64,000 bases of DNA, from contig NC_051072.1 in assembly GCF_004664715.2 (NCBI RefSeq), positions 32,137,994 through 32,201,993 of the forward strand, given 5' to 3'. Shown here in pieces: positions 58,926 to 64,000 of this stretch. The notes beneath the pieces were generated by a model. It did no database searches and was not told the origin of the DNA. It saw only the letters and a list, made by a program, of their open reading frames with translations. Position 1 is the stretch's first letter; every line of letters starts with the position of its first letter. Origin of the DNA: Peromyscus leucopus. Lineage: Eukaryota; Chordata; Mammalia; Rodentia; Cricetidae. The translations under genes were made by a program, and so were the position numbers.

Positions 58926-60508
58926 TGTCTTAGTTAGGGTTTCTATTGCTGTGAGAGACACCATGATCATGGAAAACTCTTATAAAAGAAAACATTTAAT
59001 TGGGGCTGGCTTATAGTTTAAGAGATTTAGTCCATTATCATCATGGAGGGACATGGCATATGAAACCACAAAGCCCACCCCCACAGTGACACACTTCCTC
59101 TAAGAAGGCCACACTTGGTTATAGTGCCACTCCCCATGGGCCAAGCATTCAAACATATGAGTCTATGGGGGCCGTTCCATTGCAAACTACCACATTCCAT
59201 TCCTGGACCCCCATAGGCTTGTAAGCACAACATAATGAAGAAATGCATTCAGTACAACTTCAAAAGTCCCCATAGGCTATAACAGTCTCAACCCTGTTAA
59301 GTAGTCCAAAGTTCAAAGTCTCTTCTGAGATTCCTACAATCTTTTAACTATAATCCCCTGCAAAATCAAAATAAAAAAGCAGAACACATGCTTCCAACAT
59401 ATAATAGCACAGGCTATAATACATTACAGTTCCAAAGTGTAGGGAAGGGAGCACAGTGAGGAAATATTAGAGCAAAGCAAGGCTGAAAAAATCAGCTGGG
59501 CAGACTCCAAACTCTACATATCTGTGTCTAATGTCAAAATGCTCTTCAGAGCTCCAACTCCTTTCAGCTCTGTTGACTGCAACACACTTCTTTCACTTGG
59601 ACTGCTTCCACATCTTGTTAGCAGGTTTCCTCAGCAGGTATCCTATGGCTCTGGCATCTCTAACATCTTGGGGTCTCCAAGGCAATCCAGGCTTCAACTT
59701 CACAGAGTTACACAATGGCCTCTGTGGGCCTCCATGCAGGGACACCCTTGTACCACACATGGGACCTCAGCGGCTTTCCTTGGTCATGGAGGAGATTCCA
59801 AAATCTTTGTATCTTTCACTCAAAAGCCAGAACCAGTGGCCAAAGCTGCTGAGGTCTGCTGCTTGCTGGGGCTGAAACATGCTCTGCTTGTTCAATGACA
59901 TCTTCACCAACTTTCTCTTTTTGATGGTTTCCTTTACTGCCTAAGCTTGGCTACCTTTGAACTTGCTCTGTTGACCAGGCTGGCCTCAAACTCACAGATC
60001 CACCAGCCTCTGACATTCCAGTGCATCACCACACCCATTTCTAAGCTTTTCTTTAATTCCTTTTCACAAGTTGGAAGCTTAGCTGAGTGGGGTCTTGCCC
60101 TGAGGTCACCACTCCCCTTATGCCTCTGGCTCTTCTTTAGTCTGTTTATCTCCTTGAACATAGGATTTAACTCCTGATTAAATCTACTTCCTGGTGCCTT
60201 CTTTCTCCTCAATCTCGGATACATTTTGTATTTTTTCTTGCTCAGCTTGTTCTTTTCCTTCATAAGAGTGAACACTAATAACCACATGGCAGAGTCTACA
60301 CTAGGCTGTTTTGAGATTTCCTTTGCTGATGCAATTAATCCAAAACTCTTCACTTTAGCCTCAGGCAGACTTTTCAGACAAGGGCAGAAAGCAGCCACAT
60401 TTTTAGAGAAAATATCACAAGAACAGTTTCTAGGTCACATACTAAAAACTCTTCTCTGAAACCTCTAGAGCAGGGTCTCCACAGTTCAAATCACCCTTAG
60501 TACCATTG
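58926..60508 (+). repeat. Long URR1-like/unclassified rodent repeat, left part
   Basis: Starts 'gtcttagttagggtttctat', shared with copies at 63227 and (inverted) 27808. It continues through 'gacacacttcctctaagaag', 'agtctatgggggccgttcc', 'cccataggcttgtaagcac', 'ctaacatcttggggtctcca' and 'gaaacctctagagcagggtc'. A B1 SINE lies antisense inside it (about 59945-60045). A 154-codon minus-strand frame (59934-60398) runs across that B1 and has no motif I can assign. The text stops at 60508 and resumes at 62596, so an LTR element split it. Confidence 0.7.
59945..60045 (-). repeat. B1 SINE piece, antisense, inside the long rodent repeat
   Basis: 'gctctgttgaccaggctggc' and 'ctcaaactcacagatccacc' are complement of the B1 body. 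In the consensus of this repeat, as I recall it, a B1 sits at the same place, so it may be an ancestral part of the repeat and not a new insertion. Confidence 0.7.
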
Positions 60509-61205
60509 TGTAGTGGTTGGCTATTTGAGCCATACCCTGAAGCACCGCCCCTAGTAAGGTAGCAGGTAGCTGTTACACCTGCCTATGACCTTGAGGTACA
60601 TGCTCCTGGGGTGTGGCTACTGGGGAACCCTTAAGACCTGTGATGCATGTATTCTCTCTCTCTTCACTACCTCATAATTTTGGATGCTAGCACAGACCAG
60701 GGCAGAGCTCACAAGATCATTAAGCAGGCCCCATGGATTGCTAGCAATATAATCCCATTATCTGGCGAATATTCTACATTCTACAGGATACAAGGAGAAA
60801 CAACTAAAAAACTCTAGGCTATAGGCTAAAGATGGATGCCCCAACATTACAGAGGAACTTTGGGTGACTGTCCAGATAGCCAGCTGTCTCTGTCATTCTA
60901 GATTTTTGAAAATTGCTTCCAATGTACTTCCTGTTTACTTAGGTAATATTATATCCTTCTGGGATCTTTGATGTGATTGAAGACTAAATAGTTATAATTT
61001 GCCTTGGTTATAATAAAAGATAAATTAGATACAAAACCTTAGATTCACAAATATAGGATAGATAAAATATTTTCTTTAATTATGCCAAATGCAAATAGAC
61101 TAGATATTGTAACTATAATTCCTACTTAATAACTGTTCTATTATATGTAATTTTTACCATATTAAAGTTAAAACCTTCCTTTTTGATTAGATAGAAAAGG
61201 GGAAA

Positions 61206-61560
61206 TACTATGGGATGTCTTTCTGCATGCTGTGAATATGTGTTGCTCCCATTGGCTAATAAATAAAGCTGTTTTGGCCTACAGCAAGGCAGCTTAGAGG
61301 CAGGCAGGAAATCCAAGCAGAGATATGGAGAGAAGAAGGGAGAGTAGGAAGAGATGAGTGGCCTTTGCCCAAGGAGCAGCAAGATGCCAGCAGACTGGTA
61401 ATGCCATGGCCATGGGGCAAAACATAGATTAATAGAAATGGATTAATTTAAGATGAAAGAGCTAGCGAGCAAGAAGCCTGCCATAGGCCATACAGTAAAT
61501 AATATCAAGCCTCTGAGTGATTATTTTATAAGTGGCTGCTGGACTGAGTGGTTGGGTGGG
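61206..61560 (+). mobile_element. LTR copy B
   Basis: 'atgggatgtctttctgcatg', 'tggctaataaataaagctgt', 'gattaatttaagatgaaaga' and 'aagcctctgagtgattattt'. Preceded by A/G-rich text at 61193-61205 that resembles a polypurine tract. It ends abruptly where copy C starts. It is a more distant subfamily than C and D. Confidence 0.75.
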
Positions 61561-61891
61561 TGTAGCTGGGGTTTTCTCCAGTTCCACTTGGGGCCCACAG
61601 CCACTCCGACCCAAATAAACAAACAGAGGCTTATACTTATTAAAACTGTATGGCCTAATGGCTCAGGCTTCTTGTTAGCTAGATCTTACATCTTAAATTA
61701 ACCCATTTCTATACCTTGATGGTATCTTTATATCTTGCTTTTCATGGCAGCAGTTGGCAGCATCTTCTGACTCAGCCTTCCTGTTCCCAGAATTCTCCTC
61801 TCTGCTTATCCTGCCTATACTATACTTTCTGCTTGGCTACTGGCCAGTGTTTTATTTATCAATCAATCAAAACAACACACATTCACAGCAT
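61561..61891 (-). mobile_element. LTR copy C, inverted
   Basis: Reverse complement begins 'atgctgtgaatgtgtgttg' and ends 'ctggagaaaaccccagctac'. It closely follows copy D and lacks only the first 18-20 bases of the LTR. It is abutted head-on to copy B and joined on its other side to internal sequence. Confidence 0.8.
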
Positions 61892-62187
61892 TTTGGAAGT
61901 TGCTTATAATGCACATCCTATTTACATAGGTAATATTATATCCTTCTGGGGTCTTTGATGTAGTTCAAGACTAGATACTAATAATTTTCCTTGGTTATGA
62001 TAAGAAATAAGTTAGATATGAAACCTTAGACTCACAAATATAGGATAGATATGATATCGTCTTTAATTTTGCCAAATACAAGTAAACTAAATATTACAAC
62101 TATATTTCTTGTGTGATAATTGTTTTTTGTATGTAATTTTACTATGTTAAAGTTAAAACCTTCCTTTTTGAAAAAAAAAAAAGGAAG
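61892..62187 (+). mobile_element. ERV internal fragment leading to a polypurine tract
   Basis: 'ggtaatattatatccttctg', 'cttagactcacaaatatagg' and 'gttaaagttaaaaccttcct', then an A-rich/GGAA run at 62171-62187 just before LTR D. The same text occurs at about 60905-61205 before LTR B, and its end occurs before LTR E. This repeat of internal sequence plus LTR shows that more than one copy of one ERV family contributed. No reading frame survives. Confidence 0.75.
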
Positions 62188-62567
62188 TGCTAGGGATGTC
62201 TTTCTGTATGCTGTGAATGTGTGGTGCTCAATTGATTGATAAATAAAATGTTGATTGGCCAGTAGCCAGGCAGAAATTATAGTATAGGCAGGATAAGCAG
62301 AGAGGAGAATTCTGTGAACAGGAAGGCTTTGTCAGGAGATGCTGTCAGCCACTGCCACCATGAGAAGCAAGATGTAAGGATACCGGTAAGCCATGAGCCA
62401 CAGGGCAAGGTATAGATTTATAGAAATGGGTTGATTTAAGATATAAGAACTAGATAGCAAAAAGCCTGCCATGGCCATACAGTTTATAAGTAATACATGT
62501 CTCTGTGTGTTTACTTGGGTCTGAGTGGCTTTGGGCCTGAGCAGGACTGGAGAAAACTCCAACTACA
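62188..62567 (+). mobile_element. LTR copy D
   Basis: Starts 'tgctagggatgtctttctgt' and ends 'ctccaactaca', TG...CA limits of about 380 bases. 'ggttgatttaagatataaga' and 'cctgccatggccatacagtt' are shared with C. The most complete LTR of its type here; 'gataaataaaatg' may be the relic polyadenylation/TATA region. Confidence 0.82.
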
Positions 62568-62595
62568 GGTGGGGCTGGAGAAACTTATCACTACA

Positions 62596-62697
62596 CCACT
62601 GCCCTCCATGTTCCTACTAGAATAGCCAATTAAGGCCCAGCTTAAAGCATTCCACTACTTTACCAATCCAAAATCTCCAAATCCACATTCCTTCAAA
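62596..62697 (+). repeat. Long rodent repeat, resumed part
   Basis: 'ctccatgttcctactagaat', 'agcccagcttaaagc'-type text and 'ttccactactttaccaatcc' continue the repeat interrupted at 60508. It is broken again near 62697 by another ERV fragment. Confidence 0.65.
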
Positions 62698-63200
62698 TAT
62701 TTTAAAGATACCTTGACTTCAAAATTTGGATGTAAGGATGTGTTGCTTTGGAAAGGAGAATCTGCTTTTGTTCCCACAGAAAGCCAGAGGCTATGGATTT
62801 GTTCCAGATTAAGATACATCAGGTTTGACCAGCCAAGACTCCCTGAAAGGTCTCCAATGACATCATGGCCCAGATGATCCAACGTCCAGATCGGATTCAA
62901 GGCAACTGGCTCAGACAATACAGCCTCATGGACTATTCCATAATTCTAAAATTTTCTTTGTATCCCCATAAGATACAGCAGCCCCCTCCAGCAGGAAGTA
63001 GTAAGAGAAGCTATGCCCAAATTCCCAAATTATATGTAATTTTACTTTGTTAAGTTTAAAACCTTCCTTTTGGAAAAAAAAAGGGGGGGGAAGTGCTGTG
63101 GGATGTTCTGTATGGCAAATGTGTTGCTCTGATTGGTTAGTAAATAAAACACTGATTGGCCAGTAGTCAGGCAGGAGGAAGTATAGGCGGGACAAGGAGG
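62698..63200 (+). mobile_element. Second ERV fragment: internal 3' end plus truncated LTR E
   Basis: 62700-63070 is decayed internal sequence ending in 'ttaagtttaaaaccttcctt'. A polypurine tract (nine A then eight G) lies at 63074-63092. LTR E starts 'tgctgtgggatg' at 63094 and is cut off after 'ggcgggacaaggagg' near 63200. There is no intact frame; the 62-89-codon frames here have no retroviral motif that I would defend. Confidence 0.75.
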
Positions 63201-63227
63201 AGAAGTTTGTACCTGGTACAAACTTCT
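63201..63227. repeat. Perfect 27-bp palindrome at the repeat junction
   Basis: Thirteen bases AGAAGTTTGTACC, one T, then the exact reverse complement. It sits where truncated LTR E meets the start of the next URR1-like copy. Confidence 0.97.
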
Positions 63228-63597
63228 GTCTTAGTTTGTGTTTCCATTGCTGTGAAGAGACACCATGACCATGGCAACTCTTATAAAGGAAAATATTTAA
63301 TTACAACTGGCTTACAGTTTCAGAAGTTTAGCTCATTATCATCTTGATGGAACATGGTGGTGTACAGGCAGACATGGTGCTGGAGAAGGAGCTAGGAGTT
63401 CTACATCTTGATCCTCAAGCAGCAGGAGACTGTGTGCCACACTGGGCATAGCTTGAGCATAGGAGACCTCAGAGCCCCCTTTGACAGTGACACACTTCCT
63501 CTAATAGGGCCATACCTCCTAATAGTGCCACTCCATAGGGGCAATGCATTCAAATACATGAGTCTATGGGGGCCATTCCTACTCAAACCACTACACC
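63228..63597 (+). mobile_element. URR1-like rodent repeat, short copy
   Basis: 'tcttagtttgtgtttccatt', 'gagacaccatgaccatggca', 'aagcagcaggagactgtgtg' and 'atgagtctatgggggccatt' parallel 58926-59205, with about 120 extra bases in the middle that the first copy has lost. It is the most complete short-form copy in the window. Confidence 0.7.
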
Positions 63598-63609
63598 CCA
63601 ATCCAGACT

Positions 63610-63815
63610 TTTCTCTTAAGATTAGCAAACCATGGAGTGCTCAGCTCTAAACAGGACATCTGTATCACACCTCCTGCCAACCAGGCTCAATAATCATGAA
63701 GAGGGAGTGGAAAGACTAAGTGCCAGACATAGACATCTGCAACACAATGTAATTTGCTGGATATGACAAGGCAGTTGCACACATGCACTTACAGTGACTG
63801 GAACATCATGCATAA
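63610..63815 (+). mobile_element. Probable L1 3'-UTR segment
   Basis: 'ggagtgctcagctctaaaca', 'ggacatctgtatcacacctc' and 'ggatatgacaaggcagttgc' follow the order of a rodent L1 3' UTR. It continues beyond the window edge after the tandem repeat. Confidence 0.55.
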
Positions 63816-64000
63816 GACCTATATAAGATCAAGCCAGCCAAAGTCCCAGCACTAGACCTGTATAAGGTCAAGCCAACCCAAAATCCCAGCATGAGACCTG
63901 TACAAGATTAAGCCAGCCAAATTTCCACAGGAGATCTATACAAGATCAAACCAGCCCAAAATCCCAGTGCTAGACCTGTATAAGATCAAGCCAGCCAAAT
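63816..64000. repeat. 39-40-bp tandem repeat, running off the window
   Basis: Units begin with gacctgtata-like text at 63816, 63855, 63895, 63933 and 63973, so period 38-40. Each unit carries 'agatcaagccagcc' and 'atcccagc' variants. At least 4.7 units are visible; the true length is unknown because the window ends. Confidence 0.92.

Larger units (their letters stand above)
60509..62595 (+). mobile_element. LTR retroelement with TG...CA ends, composite inside
   Basis: Begins TGTAGTGG and ends CACTACA, a 7-bp inverted pair. It is flanked by CCATTG (60503-60508) and CCACTG (62596-62601), a 6-bp duplication with one mismatch, the size expected for class II (ERVK-type) elements. The flanks rejoin as continuous text of the host repeat. 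60509-60880 looks like a 5' LTR. Beyond it come AT-rich internal sequence and three LTRs of a second type (61206-61560 plus, 61561-61891 minus, 62188-62567 plus). No gag, pol or env frame survives. The element is a composite relic, non-coding as it stands. Confidence 0.75.

Noticed and set aside
60880..63070. Surviving retroviral coding genes in the ERV complex
   Set aside because: Internal sequence is short, AT-rich and full of stops; no gag, protease, polymerase or envelope motif is visible.
63816..64000. CRISPR-like regular spacing
   Set aside because: Repeat units run head to tail with no unique spacers, in mammalian DNA next to L1 sequence; it is a tandem repeat.

Overview
The window is mammalian nuclear DNA from a muroid rodent. 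The evidence is Lx-type L1 elements, B1 and B4/B3-type SINEs, URR1-like rodent repeats, several rodent LTR families, and many long (CA)n/(TG)n tracts. The LTR family at the right end resembles the MYSERV/mys retroviruses, so a cricetid (vole, hamster or deer mouse type) is my best guess, but that rests on memory of the families and not on a search. I recognise no intact protein-coding gene, tRNA, rRNA or CRISPR array. Open frames in the window are short, lack family motifs and mostly fall in repeats or low-complexity tracts. The window is best read as intergenic or intronic.

Layout. (1) 0-15 kb is a stack of L1s. An ancient L1 (here L1-B) is split by a near full-length but dead L1 (L1-A, about 2606-9125). 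L1-B then receives a B4 SINE and a 3'-UTR-only L1 (L1-C) with a perfect 13-bp target-site duplication. A fourth L1 (L1-D) with an 11-bp duplication lies just beyond its 3' end. L1-A itself carries an antisense LTR, a B1 and a small L1 with a 5' inversion. (2) 15-39 kb is mostly unique AT-rich DNA with scattered repeats: an 0.8-kb inverted-repeat structure (19.66-20.45 kb), an antisense L1 3' end with an 8-bp duplication (28.3-29.0 kb), a B1 with a 12-bp duplication (30.4 kb) and a URR1-like element (27.5 kb).

(3) 39.4-46.5 kb differs from the rest. It is GC- and CpG-richer and almost free of transposons, with three long (CA)n tracts, a probable CpG island at about 45.65-46.46 kb and AT-rich islands holding homeodomain-type TAAT sites. 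It looks like regulatory DNA of a developmental gene or the first exon/promoter of a gene or lncRNA, but I cannot name the locus. (4) 46.5-58.9 kb is again mostly unique DNA with MIR-like relics, (TG)n/(CA)n tracts and old L1 tails. (5) 58.9-64 kb is a nested repeat complex: a rodent repeat interrupted by an LTR element with TG...CA ends and a near-matched 6-bp duplication, related LTRs inside it in both orientations, another LTR fragment ending at a perfect 27-bp palindrome, and an L1-like 3' UTR with a 39-40-bp tandem repeat running off the window.

No set of genes here works together as a system. The points of interest are the insertion history, the unexplained inverted repeat and the CpG-rich, repeat-poor block. 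Family names were assigned by reading and memory; a RepeatMasker run would settle them.
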